64,000 bases of DNA from Hydrogenovibrio sp. JE_KL2 (GCF_009296185.1 NZ_WBJR01000005.1:1-64000), one strand, 5' to 3'; positions 18,789-27,912 are shown, numbered from the stretch's first letter. The notes: generated by a model from the sequence alone, not told the origin. Program-made: numbers and translations.

Positions 18789-19940
18789 TTGAACTTTACC
18801 CAACCTTTGCCACTCAGCCTGTATGTGCATTACCCTTGGTGTATCCAGAAGTGTCCTTATTGTGATTTCAACTCGCATACGCTCGGAAAAAACCAGGAAC
18901 AGGCTTATCTTGCGGCAATGATTCGCCAACTGGAGCAGACTTTGCCCAGTATATGGGGACGTCCGATTCAATCGATCTTTTTCGGGGGTGGCACGCCCAG
19001 TTTGATTTCCGAAGCTGGACTGGACAGCTTTCTTTCACAGCTAAGAGCGTTATTGGGGTTTTCCCCAGAGATTGAAATCACGTTGGAGGCCAATCCCGGC
19101 ACTGTGGATTTCGAGAAATTTGCAGGATTCCGCCAGGTTGGGGTCAATCGATTGTCAATGGGCATACAAAGCTTCGATGACGAAAAACTGAACACCCTAG
19201 GTAGGATTCATTCCTCTGATGAAGCTTACCGAGCCGTAGAGGCGGCTAAAGCTGCGGGCTTTGAAAACTTCAATCTCGACTTGATGTTTGCACTTCCCAA
19301 CCAAACGCTTGGGGAGGCGATGGCAGATGTTGAAACAGCGATTTCGCTGGCACCGCCGCATCTATCGCATTACCAACTGACGCTTGAGCCTAATACGCCC
19401 TTCTATAAAAATCCGCCGGTTTTGCCGGAAGAAGACCTAGCTTGGGAAATGCAGTTGGCCTGTCAGAAAACTTTAAGAAATGCAGGGTATCATCATTATG
19501 AAGTTTCCGCCTATGCACAACCAAGACATCAGTGTAGTCACAATTTGAACTACTGGCAGTTTGGTGATTACATCGGTTTAGGTGCGGGCGCTCATGGCAA
19601 AATTACGGACGCCCCTCAGGGCAAGATCTGGCGCACACAGATGCCAGCGTCTCCGGGTGGTTATATTCAGATGATCACCGATGGAAAGATGGGTAAAACA
19701 ACGGAAGTCAGTGATGAAGATGCGGTTTTTGAATTTATGTTGAACGCTCTACGTTTACAGGATGGCGTTCCATTGGAATATTTTTCATTAAGAACCGGTC
19801 TATCACAGCAAAAGATTTCGGCGCAACTGGAAAAGTTGACGGAAAAGCAATGGTTAGCACCAAGCGAAGATACTTTGAAACTGACCGCAGAAGGTCAACG
19901 ATTTCTAAACGATGTATTACAGGCTTTTTTGTTAGATTAG
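18789..19940 (+). CDS. hemW: HemW, radical SAM haem chaperone
   Basis: This protein was long annotated as oxygen-independent coproporphyrinogen oxidase but is now assigned to haem insertion. Radical SAM cysteines appear as CIQKCPYCDF (CxxxCxxC) near residue 18. IFFGGGTPSL and VNRLSMGIQSFDD are family blocks, and a C-terminal HemN-like domain follows. At 383 residues it is shorter than true HemN and lacks the HemN N-terminal extension. The start is TTG 18789 after AGAGG. Confidence 0.93.
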   Translation: MNFTQPLPLSLYVHYPWCIQKCPYCDFNSHTLGKNQEQAYLAAMIRQLEQTLPSIWGRPIQSIFFGGGTPSLISEAGLDSFLSQLRALLGFSPEIEITLEANPGTVDFEKFAGFRQVGVNRLSMGIQSFDDEKLNTLGRIHSSDEAYRAVEAAKAAGFENFNLDLMFALPNQTLGEAMADVETAISLAPPHLSHYQLTLEPNTPFYKNPPVLPEEDLAWEMQLACQKTLRNAGYHHYEVSAYAQPRHQCSHNLNYWQFGDYIGLGAGAHGKITDAPQGKIWRTQMPASPGGYIQMITDGKMGKTTEVSDEDAVFEFMLNALRLQDGVPLEYFSLRTGLSQQKISAQLEKLTEKQWLAPSEDTLKLTAEGQRFLNDVLQAFLLD

Positions 19941-19963
19941 TTCTAATAGATTAGCGGTCACGA

Positions 19964-19994
19964 GAACACCTCTCTAGGTTGATGAGAGGTGTTC
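19964..19994 (+). promoter_or_regulatory. Hairpin that occludes a ribosome binding site before the AsmA gene
   Basis: GAACACCTCTC (19964-19974) and GAGAGGTGTTC (19984-19994) form a perfect 11-base stem with a 9-base loop. The right arm contains GAGAGG, the Shine-Dalgarno of the ATG at 19996, which begins one base after the stem. A second in-frame ATG at 20017 has its own free GAGG. There is no T tract, so a classical terminator is less likely. Confidence 0.6.
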
Positions 19995-20016
19995 AATGCA
20001 AAGATTTGAGGCAAAC

Positions 20017-22299
20017 ATGGCGCAAGAAAGCGAAAACGAAAAAAAATTGGCAAAGATGGAAGCGACTGAGATAAGCGATGCTGAAGCTTGTGAAGCGGGC
20101 GATAAGATTGCCTGCGTCAAAGGATATCTGAATCAACGTTACGCCGATAAGCACCCATTCTTCAAATGGTTCAGACGCCTGTTTATGGTGTTTTTGATAC
20201 TTCCATTGCTGATTTTTTTGGGCTTTTGGGGGGCGATGCACTTTGTAGACTTTAACCAGTACAAGCCCGCAATAGAAAAGGAATTCTTCGATAGAACCGG
20301 ACAAAAACTCGAAATTTCGGGTGATGTAAAAGTTTCAGTGATTCCTTTTGTACTGTCTATTCACGAATTAAATATCAAAAACCCAGAAGGGTTTGCTGCC
20401 AAAGACGATTTGGCGCAAATCCAAGCAGTGGAAATGGAGTTGTCGCTGTGGGACTTATTTATCCATCGCCACTTGTCGATCAAAGGGTTGGAGGTCGAGC
20501 GACCAGTCATCAACCTGATCACCAATGCACAAGGCAAAACCAACTGGCATTACTTCCAGAAGATTGCCGGATTGGAAATGAAGTCCATTCGCCAAGGTTA
20601 TCGAAATGTTGCCTATATCCCTGAAGCCAATGCGAAGCTGTTGCATGTTGTGGATGCGCCAAGTGTTCAGAAAACGAGCCATCGCTGGCAGTTGAAAACC
20701 TTGATTTCGCAAAATGCGAAAATCAACTGGATTAATGAGCGAGCCAATAAAAGCTATCGTTTGAGAGATTTCGATGTGATGGCATTTGATGTGCGGCCGG
20801 ATCATTTGATTAACGTGATTACCGAATTTGACTATGCCAGCGGGCAATCACCGGCCAAGTTCCATGTGAAACTTACTCAAAAACTCAAGATAAGCGCAGA
20901 CTTGAGTGATTGGCAATTTTCAGACTGGCAGGGCAATGCGGTGATGAGATTGCCAAGGGATATGAAAGTGCCTTTGGTGCAAATGGAAACCAGCGGTAAG
21001 CTACTGGCTTGGAACCAAGCGACCAAACAATTGAGTGTTCAGGATGCCACCTTGTCGTCATTGGAAAGTTTTGTAAAACTGAGCATGACGGGCAATTATG
21101 GCGCTTCCCCTTATATGAAGGGGCAGCTGACGTCGAAGAATATCCAACTTAAGAAATGGCTTCGTCATGCAGGAATTGCATTACCGGATTTTGTCGATAA
21201 GAATGCTTTGACCAAATTGTCTTTAAGCTTGGATTGGGAACAAACCCCAGAACAGTTAATGGTTGATAACCTAGACATGAATTTGGATGGCTCGCAAATC
21301 AAAGGTAAGCTCTTTACACGGGCGCAAGCGGGCAATGATGTCCCTGAGCTACACTTTGACTTGGCGGTGAATGACCTCAACCTTGAAGCCTATCGTGCTT
21401 ATAAAGACAAAACCAGCAAGGCCGTGGAAAAGAAAACCACGGATGCGCCTGCCGATAAAGCAGCATCAAGCGTCTCGGAACAATCAACACAATCGCCAGA
21501 AAAAGAGACTTTCTTGCCGATTGGTCTTCCGGTGAAGACCTTGAAAAAACTCCATGCAGAGGGGCAGTTGACCTTTAAGAACTTCCAGTCCTGGGGACTC
21601 AAATTCGACCAGGGTAATCTGACCCTGTTGGCGGACAAGGGGCGCATTGATATTGCACCTTTGGATGCGGATATGTATCAAGGACATTTGTCGTCAAAAC
21701 TGATGATCAATGTTGATAGTAAAACGCCGAGCTATGAATGGTCGGGCAAAATGGAGCAGATTGCGCTGAAACCTTTCCTGACAGACGGTTGGCATTATTC
21801 AGACTTGAGTGGCGATTTTAATACCTGGTTTGATTTCCAAACTCAGGGGGTGAATGCTTATTTGCTAAGGCAGAATATGAACGGTCATCTGGAGACGCGA
21901 GTGACTTCCGGTAGTGTGACAGGGTTTGACTTGAATAAACTATTGGCCGGTGAAGGGTCAAAACCGGCAGATAAAACGCAATTCGATAAACTGACGTTTG
22001 AAGGTGAGATCAAGAAAGGCACGTTGGATTTCAGAAAATGTAATCTCAATAGTGAGCGTTTCAGCAGTATTTGTGTCGGGCAGCTCAATTTACCCAAGGG
22101 TCAAATTGGTGCCAAGCTTTTCACAACCTATCAAAAACCACCTGGAAACTTAAGCAGCCTGAAGGGCATAGAAGTGCCTGTGGTGCTCAAAGGCCCGTTG
22201 AATCAGATTCAATGGTCGGTGGATATGAAACGTTTACTGAACTCGCCTGCGAATCAGCAGAAGTTGTTGAACGGCTTGCAGCAGTTGTTTGCGAAGTAA
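20017..22299 (+). CDS. AsmA family envelope protein
   Basis: AsmA-like proteins are inner-membrane-anchored periplasmic proteins of the bridge-like lipid transfer group, tied to outer-membrane lipid homeostasis. The 760-residue protein has a charged cytoplasmic N terminus, one membrane helix (LFMVFLILPLLIFLGFWGAM, around residues 47-66) and a long beta-rich periplasmic part with the AsmA opening (FNQYKPAIEKEF, GQKLEISGDVKVSVIP) and a C-terminal AsmA_2-like section (GHLETRVTSGSVTGFDLNKLL). A Lys/Ser/Ala-rich linker lies near 470-500. ATG 20017 follows TTGAGG; ATG 19996 has its ribosome binding site within a hairpin. Confidence 0.88.
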   Translation: MAQESENEKKLAKMEATEISDAEACEAGDKIACVKGYLNQRYADKHPFFKWFRRLFMVFLILPLLIFLGFWGAMHFVDFNQYKPAIEKEFFDRTGQKLEISGDVKVSVIPFVLSIHELNIKNPEGFAAKDDLAQIQAVEMELSLWDLFIHRHLSIKGLEVERPVINLITNAQGKTNWHYFQKIAGLEMKSIRQGYRNVAYIPEANAKLLHVVDAPSVQKTSHRWQLKTLISQNAKINWINERANKSYRLRDFDVMAFDVRPDHLINVITEFDYASGQSPAKFHVKLTQKLKISADLSDWQFSDWQGNAVMRLPRDMKVPLVQMETSGKLLAWNQATKQLSVQDATLSSLESFVKLSMTGNYGASPYMKGQLTSKNIQLKKWLRHAGIALPDFVDKNALTKLSLSLDWEQTPEQLMVDNLDMNLDGSQIKGKLFTRAQAGNDVPELHFDLAVNDLNLEAYRAYKDKTSKAVEKKTTDAPADKAASSVSEQSTQSPEKETFLPIGLPVKTLKKLHAEGQLTFKNFQSWGLKFDQGNLTLLADKGRIDIAPLDADMYQGHLSSKLMINVDSKTPSYEWSGKMEQIALKPFLTDGWHYSDLSGDFNTWFDFQTQGVNAYLLRQNMNGHLETRVTSGSVTGFDLNKLLAGEGSKPADKTQFDKLTFEGEIKKGTLDFRKCNLNSERFSSICVGQLNLPKGQIGAKLFTTYQKPPGNLSSLKGIEVPVVLKGPLNQIQWSVDMKRLLNSPANQQKLLNGLQQLFAK

Positions 22300-22304
22300 T
22301 CTAA

Positions 22305-22326
22305 TACCCCCAACCTGGCAGATTTT
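22305..22326 (+). repeat. Dispersed 19-mer repeat, left arm of an inverted pair
   Basis: This is a full copy of the word in forward orientation, C variant (CCCCAACCTGGCAGATTTT plus flanking AC). It starts 6 bases after the AsmA stop codon. Confidence 0.92.
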
Positions 22327-22330
22327 AAGC

Positions 22331-22351
22331 AAAATCTACCAGGTTGGGGGT
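22331..22351 (-). repeat. Dispersed 19-mer repeat, right arm of an inverted pair
   Basis: This is a full copy in reverse orientation, T variant (reads AAAATCTACCAGGTTGGGG on the plus strand). Confidence 0.92.
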
Positions 22352-22372
22352 CAAACTCGCTTTGAGTTGAGA

Positions 22373-23116
22373 TTAGAGATCTAGCTTTTCAAAGATCAGA
22401 TCCCAAACACCGTGACCTAGACGATGACCACGTTGCTCAAACTTGGTCAGAGGGCGGTAGTCCGGGCGAGGCGTGAATTGTCCTTCACCAGAAATGTTGC
22501 GGTAATCTTCTGCTTGTGACATAACTTGCATCATCTGTTCAGCGTAATCTTCCCAATCCGTTGCCATGTGGAAATGTCCGCCAACTTTCAGATGTGAAGC
22601 GATGGTTTTGGCAAAAGCTTCCTGTAGGATACGTCGCTTTTTGTGTTTGGTCTTGTGCCATGGGTCTGGGAAGAACAGATAAACGCCTGACAAGCTGTTT
22701 TTGGGAATGCGTTGGGCAAGCACTTCAATGGCGTCGTCATTGAAGACACGTACATTGGTTAATCCTTTTTCACCCACCAACTTTAGCAATGCGCCAACGC
22801 CTGGACGGTGCACTTCTATCCCAATATAGTTTTTGTCGGGGTTGGCTTCTGCCATGGCGGCAAGGCTGTTGCCCATGCCGAAACCGATTTCGATAATCGT
22901 GTCTGCTTCACGACCAAACAGTGCCGTCAAATCAAGCAGCTCTGGCTTAAGTTCTAGTCCGAATTCTGGCCAGTAAGCATCAATGGCATTCTGTTGTGCC
23001 TGAGACAAGCGACCTTGTCGCAATACAAAACTTTTGATTCTGCGCTTATGTGGGGTATCTTGTTCGTTTGCTGCTGTTGCTTCCGAATCGGTCGGGCTTA
23101 GGCTGTCTTCATTCAT
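22373..23116 (-). CDS. trmB: tRNA (guanine-N7-)-methyltransferase
   Basis: TrmB methylates G46 in the tRNA variable loop using S-adenosylmethionine. The 247-residue protein has the SAM motif EIGFGMGNSL near 75-85 and the family signature PDPWHKTKHKKRR near 150. The N terminus is polar and variable (SPTDSEATAANEQDTPHKRR), as in other gammaproteobacteria. It is convergent with the AsmA gene and divergent from mutY, which starts 110 bases upstream. Confidence 0.96.
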   Translation of the reverse strand: MNEDSLSPTDSEATAANEQDTPHKRRIKSFVLRQGRLSQAQQNAIDAYWPEFGLELKPELLDLTALFGREADTIIEIGFGMGNSLAAMAEANPDKNYIGIEVHRPGVGALLKLVGEKGLTNVRVFNDDAIEVLAQRIPKNSLSGVYLFFPDPWHKTKHKKRRILQEAFAKTIASHLKVGGHFHMATDWEDYAEQMMQVMSQAEDYRNISGEGQFTPRPDYRPLTKFEQRGHRLGHGVWDLIFEKLDL

Positions 23117-23226
23117 CTTTGTCAGTTACAATAGTCAGTAAAAATTAAGTAGCGCCATTATATCAAAAACCCTTAGATAAAAACCCTGTCGAATGCCGGG
23201 TATTGAAATTGGTGGAAGGTCAGTTC

Positions 23227-24321
23227 ATGCAAGTCAACAACGCACAATCGCAGAGTCAGTCCAGCCGTTTTGCCGATCTCCTATTGGCGTGGTTTGATGT
23301 TTCCGGTCGTCATGATTTGCCTTGGCAACATCCTAAGTCGCCTTATCGGGTTTGGGTTTCCGAAATCATGTTGCAACAAACGCAAGTGCAAACGGTGATT
23401 CCATACTTTGAACGCTTTATGTCGGCATTTCCAACAGTACAGGATTTGGCGGCAGCTTCGCAGGATGATGTGCTGTCGCATTGGTCAGGCTTAGGTTATT
23501 ACGCGCGAGGGCGAAACCTACATAAAGCGGCACGAATTATCGTAACTGAGCATGGCGGCGAGTTTCCCAATTGTTTTGATGAGATTGTCGCTTTGCCGGG
23601 AATCGGGCGCTCAACGGCCGCTGCGATTCTCTCTATTGCCTTTAAACAGAAATATGCGATTCTGGATGGCAATGTCAAACGTGTGCTGAGTCGTTATGAT
23701 GCGATTGACCAATGGCCGGGGGAAAAGCAAACAGAGACGAAGCTGTGGCATAGAGCAGAAGACTTGATGCAAACTGAACGAGCGGATGACTATACACAGG
23801 CGATTATGGATTTGGGGGCGACGATTTGCCGTCGGACTCGACCTTTGTGTCGTGAATGTCCGGTAAAGGCCGACTGCCAAGCGCTGAAAGCCGATAAGGT
23901 CACTGCTTACCCTGTTTCAAAACCGAAAACACAAAAGCCAACACGGCAAGTCGTGATGCTGATGGCACTGGATGGAGAACGGATTTTTTTGCAGAAACGT
24001 CCTCAAACCGGTATTTGGGGAGGCTTGTGGAGCCTGCCCCAGTTTGATAATGACGCGCAGCTAAACGCTATTTTGCCTCAAGCAGGTGAGCAAGTCGGTT
24101 CGCTGGAGGCGTTGCCTGAATTCAAGCATAGCTTTACTCACTACCATCTCATCATTCAACCTAGAAAGATTGAGGTGGATGCCAAGGTGTGGGGGCTGGC
24201 GGGTCAATGGATGAATTTACCACAGGCGTTGGCGATGGGATTGCCCGCGCCAATTCGAAAACTAATAGAAAAAACGGAGAGCAAACATGTCAAGAATCGT
24301 CAACTGCGTAAAAATGGGTGA
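23227..24321 (+). CDS. mutY: A/G-specific adenine glycosylase
   Basis: MutY removes adenine mispaired with 8-oxoguanine. The 364-residue protein contains the catalytic opening WQHPKSPYRVWVSEIMLQQTQV, a helix-hairpin-helix LPGIGRSTAAAI with the following catalytic Asp region (AILDGNVKRVL), the iron-sulfur cluster loop CRRTRPLCRECPVKADC, and a C-terminal NUDIX-like recognition domain (IFLQKRPQTGIWGGLWSLP). ATG 23227 follows GGAAGG; a TTG 24 bases upstream is less likely. Its 3' end overlaps yggX by 35 bases. Confidence 0.96.
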   Translation: MQVNNAQSQSQSSRFADLLLAWFDVSGRHDLPWQHPKSPYRVWVSEIMLQQTQVQTVIPYFERFMSAFPTVQDLAAASQDDVLSHWSGLGYYARGRNLHKAARIIVTEHGGEFPNCFDEIVALPGIGRSTAAAILSIAFKQKYAILDGNVKRVLSRYDAIDQWPGEKQTETKLWHRAEDLMQTERADDYTQAIMDLGATICRRTRPLCRECPVKADCQALKADKVTAYPVSKPKTQKPTRQVVMLMALDGERIFLQKRPQTGIWGGLWSLPQFDNDAQLNAILPQAGEQVGSLEALPEFKHSFTHYHLIIQPRKIEVDAKVWGLAGQWMNLPQALAMGLPAPIRKLIEKTESKHVKNRQLRKNG

Positions 24322-24559
24322 AGAGCTGGAAGGATTGGATTTTCCGCCTTTTCCGGGAGAGCTGGGTAACAAGATTTTTGAAAATGTTTCAAAAGAAGCA
24401 TGGAAGCAATGGTTGGCACACCAAACGATTTTGATTAATGAATATCGCCTTTCAAGCTTGGATCCTAAGGCGCAAAGTTTCCTAAAAGAGGAGATGCAAA
24501 AGTTCTTATTTACCGGTGAAGATGTCGATATGCCGGAAGAATTCAACGCTGTGAAATAA
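24287..24559 (+). CDS. yggX: Probable Fe(2+)-trafficking protein
   Basis: YggX proteins protect iron-sulfur clusters against oxidation and help iron handling. The 90-residue protein shows the family pattern MSRIVNCVKMGEELEGLDFPPFPGELG with the conserved cysteine at position 7 and the block EAWKQWLAHQTILINEYRL. The overlap with mutY is a widespread arrangement in gammaproteobacteria, and MutY is itself an iron-sulfur enzyme. GGAG upstream lies within mutY. Confidence 0.96.
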   Translation: MSRIVNCVKMGEELEGLDFPPFPGELGNKIFENVSKEAWKQWLAHQTILINEYRLSSLDPKAQSFLKEEMQKFLFTGEDVDMPEEFNAVK

Positions 24560-24593
24560 TGTTTTAAGTCTCTAAGAATTATCATGGCGTCTA

Positions 24594-24631
24594 TACCATT
24601 TCTCTGGAAATGGGATTATGATGAAATGGTA
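24594..24631 (+). promoter_or_regulatory. Overlapping inverted repeats upstream of the EAL/HDOD gene
   Basis: TACCATTTC (24594-24602) can pair either with GAAATGG at 24607-24613 over a 4-base loop or with GAAATGGTA at 24623-24631. The two pairings exclude each other. It lies 21-58 bases before the start codon. It could be an operator or a leader switch; function unknown. Confidence 0.4.
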
Positions 24632-24651
24632 ATGTAAGGAATAAGGCGTAC

Positions 24652-25857
24652 ATGGATAAATTGAATAACATCTACATTGGGCGGCAACCTATATTCGACG
24701 CCAATATGCGGGTTTATGCATATGAATTGCTATTCAGAGCCTGTGCAGAAGAGAACAGAGCCAAAGTTATCGGTGGAGACAGTGCGACGGCTCAGGTAAT
24801 TATGAACCTTTTTGGTGACATGGGGTTGTCCAATGTCGTTGGTGAACGTAAGGCGTTTATCAACTTTACCGAAGGGCTTTTGTTAAGAGAAAACAGACCT
24901 TTTTTTCCCAGAAAGCAAGTCGTTATCGAGGTGTTGGAGAATATAGAACCTACCCCTGAAGTTCTGGCTGCAATCAAAAAGTTGAGGGAAGAAGGTTTTA
25001 CCATTGCCTTGGACGATTATATCTTCCAACCGAGTGCGGAAGCTTTTGAGGATTATGCTGATATTGTCAAGGTAGACATCCTTGAAGCCGGTCCTAAAAA
25101 ACTGGTTGAAAACTTGCCGAAGATGAAAGAAAAGGGCGTGAAACTGTTAGCGGAAAAAGTAGAGACGCGTGAACAGTTCGATTTCTGCAAAAAGCTTGGT
25201 TTTGATTATTTCCAAGGTTATTTTTTCTCACGACCAAAAATCATTGAAGGCAAAAGTTTGCCTGCGAATAAGGTACCGGTGTTGAGGTTGCTGTCGAGCG
25301 TTTATGATCCTGATATCGATATGAGTAAGCTGAGTGAAATCATCAGCCAAGATTTGTCGATGAGCCAGAAATTACTGAAAATGGCGTCTATGTCAGGTGG
25401 CAACCATCAGATTTCTTCTATTCATGACGCGGTGCTGAGATTTGGCTTGAAGCGTTTGCAAAGTTGGGCGAGTGTGCTGGTCTTGTCTAATATTGATGAT
25501 AAGCCGTCTGAGCTGTTTGTGATGTCGCTTATCCGTGCAAAGTTTTGCGAGTTGGTCGGAGACAAAGTCGGCGATTTCAATAAAGATAGTTATTTCACCG
25601 TTGGGTTGTTTTCGACTTTAGATGCACTGATGGATCAACCTTTGGCTGAGTTGTTGTCTGAACTTAACTTTGACGCCAAAATCAAAGAGGCTTTGATAAA
25701 GGGAACGGGTTCTTTGGGACGTGCATTAAAAGCCGTGAAGGCGATGGAGGCCAGTAAAATGGACTTTGAATTGCCGGATGGTCTGACGCCGAGTGAAATC
25801 TCTCAAATGTACTTGGAGGCGATGCAGTTCACCGAAAGCCTGAAACTGGTTGAGTAA
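24652..25857 (+). CDS. EAL-HDOD signalling protein (degenerate EAL)
   Basis: The 401-residue protein has the YuxH-type layout: an N-terminal EAL-like domain (about 5-205) and a C-terminal HDOD domain (about 205-385). The catalytic EAL glutamate region reads YAYELLFRA, and the metal-binding DDFGTG region reads ALDDYIFQPSAE, so c-di-GMP hydrolysis is doubtful; related proteins act as regulators by protein interaction or c-di-GMP binding. The opening IYIGRQPIFD is typical. It is monocistronic, with its own leader containing inverted repeats and a strong terminator behind it. Confidence 0.88.
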   Translation: MDKLNNIYIGRQPIFDANMRVYAYELLFRACAEENRAKVIGGDSATAQVIMNLFGDMGLSNVVGERKAFINFTEGLLLRENRPFFPRKQVVIEVLENIEPTPEVLAAIKKLREEGFTIALDDYIFQPSAEAFEDYADIVKVDILEAGPKKLVENLPKMKEKGVKLLAEKVETREQFDFCKKLGFDYFQGYFFSRPKIIEGKSLPANKVPVLRLLSSVYDPDIDMSKLSEIISQDLSMSQKLLKMASMSGGNHQISSIHDAVLRFGLKRLQSWASVLVLSNIDDKPSELFVMSLIRAKFCELVGDKVGDFNKDSYFTVGLFSTLDALMDQPLAELLSELNFDAKIKEALIKGTGSLGRALKAVKAMEASKMDFELPDGLTPSEISQMYLEAMQFTESLKLVE

Positions 25858-25874
25858 TCTGTTTTCGAACCAAA

Positions 25875-25904
25875 CAAAAAAGCCCGATTAAATCGGGCTT
25901 TTTT
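25875..25904. terminator. Bidirectional rho-independent terminator
   Basis: AAAAAAGCCCGATT and AATCGGGCTTTTTT flank a very short loop and give T tracts on both strands. It lies between the convergent EAL-HDOD gene and hemE. Confidence 0.9.
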
Positions 25905-25922
25905 ATCGCTGAGAATCCGCGA

Positions 25923-26987
25923 TTACTTATGGTACTGTGGACTTAACTCGGTAACAGCCTGAATAAAGGCGCCTGCATGAGCAGGATCGACTTCAGGGTG
26001 AATACCGTGACCCAAGTTGAACACATGTCCAGAACCCTGGCCGTATTTTTCCAAAATGGTCGCCACTTCCTGGCGGATGCGCTCAGGTGATGCATAAAGG
26101 ATGCTTGGGTCCATATTACCTTGTAGTGCAACCTTGTCGCCAACGCGCGCGCGCGCATCGTCAATATCAGTTGTCCAATCCAATCCAAGCGCATCACAGC
26201 CTGTTTCTGCCATGGCTTCAAGCCATTGTCCGCCGCCCTTGGTAAATAGAATGACCGGCACTTTTTTGCCTTCGTTTTCACGCTTCAGGCCATCTACGAT
26301 TTTTGCCATGTAACGTAGAGAAAATTCTTTATAGTCTCTAGGTGTTAAAACACCGCCCCAAGTATCAAATATTTGAACGGCCTGAGCACCGGATTCGATT
26401 TGTGCATTCAAATAAGCGATGACCGAGTCCGCAAGCACATCAAGGATATGATGTAGTGTTTTGGGTTCGTCATACATCATGGCTTTGATTTTTGAATAGG
26501 TTTTGCTGGAGCCGCCTTCAACCATGTAAGTTGCCAAAGTCCATGGGCTACCAGAGAACCCAATTAGCGGCACGCGACCATTCAGTGCAGCACGGATGGT
26601 GCTGACCGCATCCATAACGTAACCCAAGTCCGATGCCATGTCCGGGACAAAAAGTTTTTTCGCATCAGACATGGTTCTGACAGGCTTGTCGAAAATAGGA
26701 CCTTCCCCAGTTTCAAAACGCAAGCCTAAGCCCATTGCATCAGGGATAGTCAAGATGTCGGAGAACAGGATAGCGGCATCCAAAGGATAACGCTCCAGCG
26801 GCTGCAATGTCACCTCGCACGCAAGCTCTTTATTACGGCACAAGTCCATAAAAGAGCCTGCTTGTTTACGGGTTTCGCGGTATTCTGGCAAATAACGCCC
26901 TGCTTGGCGCATCATCCAAACAGGCGTGCGGTCGACAGGTTGTTTCAAAAGCGCGCGTAAAAAGCGATCATTTTGCAATTCCGCCAT
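25923..26987 (-). CDS. hemE: Uroporphyrinogen decarboxylase
   Basis: HemE decarboxylates uroporphyrinogen III to coproporphyrinogen III in the cytosol. The 354-residue length is standard. The family signatures [21 protein letters not shown] (read over its first 20 residues) and [18 protein letters not shown], with the active-site Asp in [13 protein letters not shown], are intact. It stands alone, about 10 kb from the hemC operon, and faces the EAL-HDOD gene. The gap to the next gene upstream is 91 bases with nothing I can name. Confidence 0.97.
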   Translation of the reverse strand: MAELQNDRFLRALLKQPVDRTPVWMMRQAGRYLPEYRETRKQAGSFMDLCRNKELACEVTLQPLERYPLDAAILFSDILTIPDAMGLGLRFETGEGPIFDKPVRTMSDAKKLFVPDMASDLGYVMDAVSTIRAALNGRVPLIGFSGSPWTLATYMVEGGSSKTYSKIKAMMYDEPKTLHHILDVLADSVIAYLNAQIESGAQAVQIFDTWGGVLTPRDYKEFSLRYMAKIVDGLKRENEGKKVPVILFTKGGGQWLEAMAETGCDALGLDWTTDIDDARARVGDKVALQGNMDPSILYASPERIRQEVATILEKYGQGSGHVFNLGHGIHPEVDPAHAGAFIQAVTELSPQYHK

Positions 26988-27078
26988 GGTTGAGTGTCCC
27001 TTTCAAATAAAAAGGCATATTTTAACGGATTTTGTGAGACCTTGCCTAAGTGAAAAATCTACGTAATCCGCGAGAGAT

Positions 27079-27912
27079 TTAATTTGCAGGATTTAGCTTG
27101 TTGATCGCATTCGGTGAACTGATCACCACGAACATCGCGCCTTTATATAAGAACCCGCTACCGCGCACTTCGATGGTTTGTCCTTCCAAGGACTTGAGTC
27201 GGTCATAATCAAAGTTCTTCCAGTTGTCCTTACGTACACGAATACCTGTGGTATCCATATTTAGAATATAGTGCTTTGAGCTTTTTTCGACCAGAATGAT
27301 TTTGCCCTTGTAGATATGAAACCCTTCGTCCTGGGTGTTGATTTGACTCGATATGGCAATAGGGTAGTGAAGGTCTGGATAGTCCTTTGCCATTTTCCAT
27401 AAAGCCACGCCTTGCGCTCTGGCACGGTTTTCAGCAGCGTAGTAGCACTTCTGGTGTAAAAAATTCGGTGTTTCTGAGTTGGCGAGTACATAGCCGGATT
27501 CCAGCATTAAGCGTTCAACGCTCACGGGTTTACCATTTTCTTTTACATAAAGGTGAGCTAGGCCACGATTAAAACCATCAATTTTTTTCTGATCGTATTC
27601 AATACCGACTTCCATATCATGATTGGCAAGGATACGGTTAAGCTTGTCTTGAGCTTCTTTTGCCAGCGGCTGACCTCTCATATAAAACTTTTGTTTTTTT
27701 TCGATTTGTGGTGCTTTGATGCCGATCAGTTTGAAGACGCGGTTATCAATATTTAATGAATCTCCGCTGAGTGCATAGGTGGCTTTGGTCCAAACATCTA
27801 TTTTGGCGGGGGTGCAATCGGAAATGAAATCATCCGCTGCGAAAGTTTGGGTGCTGAGCAGTAGGCTGCCGAAACCAATTACAATGGGGGTGAAGAAATT
27901 TTTAAGCATCAT
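27079..27912 (-). CDS. Secreted staphylococcal nuclease-like protein
   Basis: A signal peptide (first 25 residues, ending TQTFAADD) precedes an SNase-like OB-fold domain (about 38-170) and a further C-terminal beta domain (about 195-270). Family landmarks are present but changed: SGDSLNIDNRVFKLIGIKAPQ stands where active nucleases have D-G-D-T and an Arg/Glu catalytic pair, while FNRGLAHLYV keeps one catalytic-type Arg. Nuclease activity is therefore uncertain. It is flanked by a terminator downstream of rpmE2 and has no obvious operon partner. Confidence 0.8.
   Translation of the reverse strand: MMLKNFFTPIVIGFGSLLLSTQTFAADDFISDCTPAKIDVWTKATYALSGDSLNIDNRVFKLIGIKAPQIEKKQKFYMRGQPLAKEAQDKLNRILANHDMEVGIEYDQKKIDGFNRGLAHLYVKENGKPVSVERLMLESGYVLANSETPNFLHQKCYYAAENRARAQGVALWKMAKDYPDLHYPIAISSQINTQDEGFHIYKGKIILVEKSSKHYILNMDTTGIRVRKDNWKNFDYDRLKSLEGQTIEVRGSGFLYKGAMFVVISSPNAINKLNPAN

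Larger units (their letters stand above)
22305..22351. terminator. Bidirectional terminator made of an inverted pair of the dispersed repeat
   Basis: A forward copy (22305-22326, GGCAG variant) and a reverse copy (22331-22351, GGTAG variant) face each other across the 4-base loop AAGC, giving a stem of about 21 bases with one mismatch. The arms end in AAAA/TTTT next to the loop and ACCCCC/GGGGGT at the base. It lies between the convergent AsmA gene and trmB. The terminator role is inferred. Confidence 0.75.

Noticed and set aside
19132-19144. GCCAGGTTGGGG in hemW as another repeat copy
   Set aside because: Only 12 bases match, and it encodes the conserved HemW stretch before VNRLSMGIQS, so protein constraint explains it.
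22305-22351. Inverted repeat pair as a miniature transposable element
   Set aside because: Single copies occur without partners, inside genes and without visible target duplications, which does not fit a MITE.
27079-27912. Active secreted nuclease
   Set aside because: The catalytic-type residues around the first strand are changed, so only the fold is claimed.
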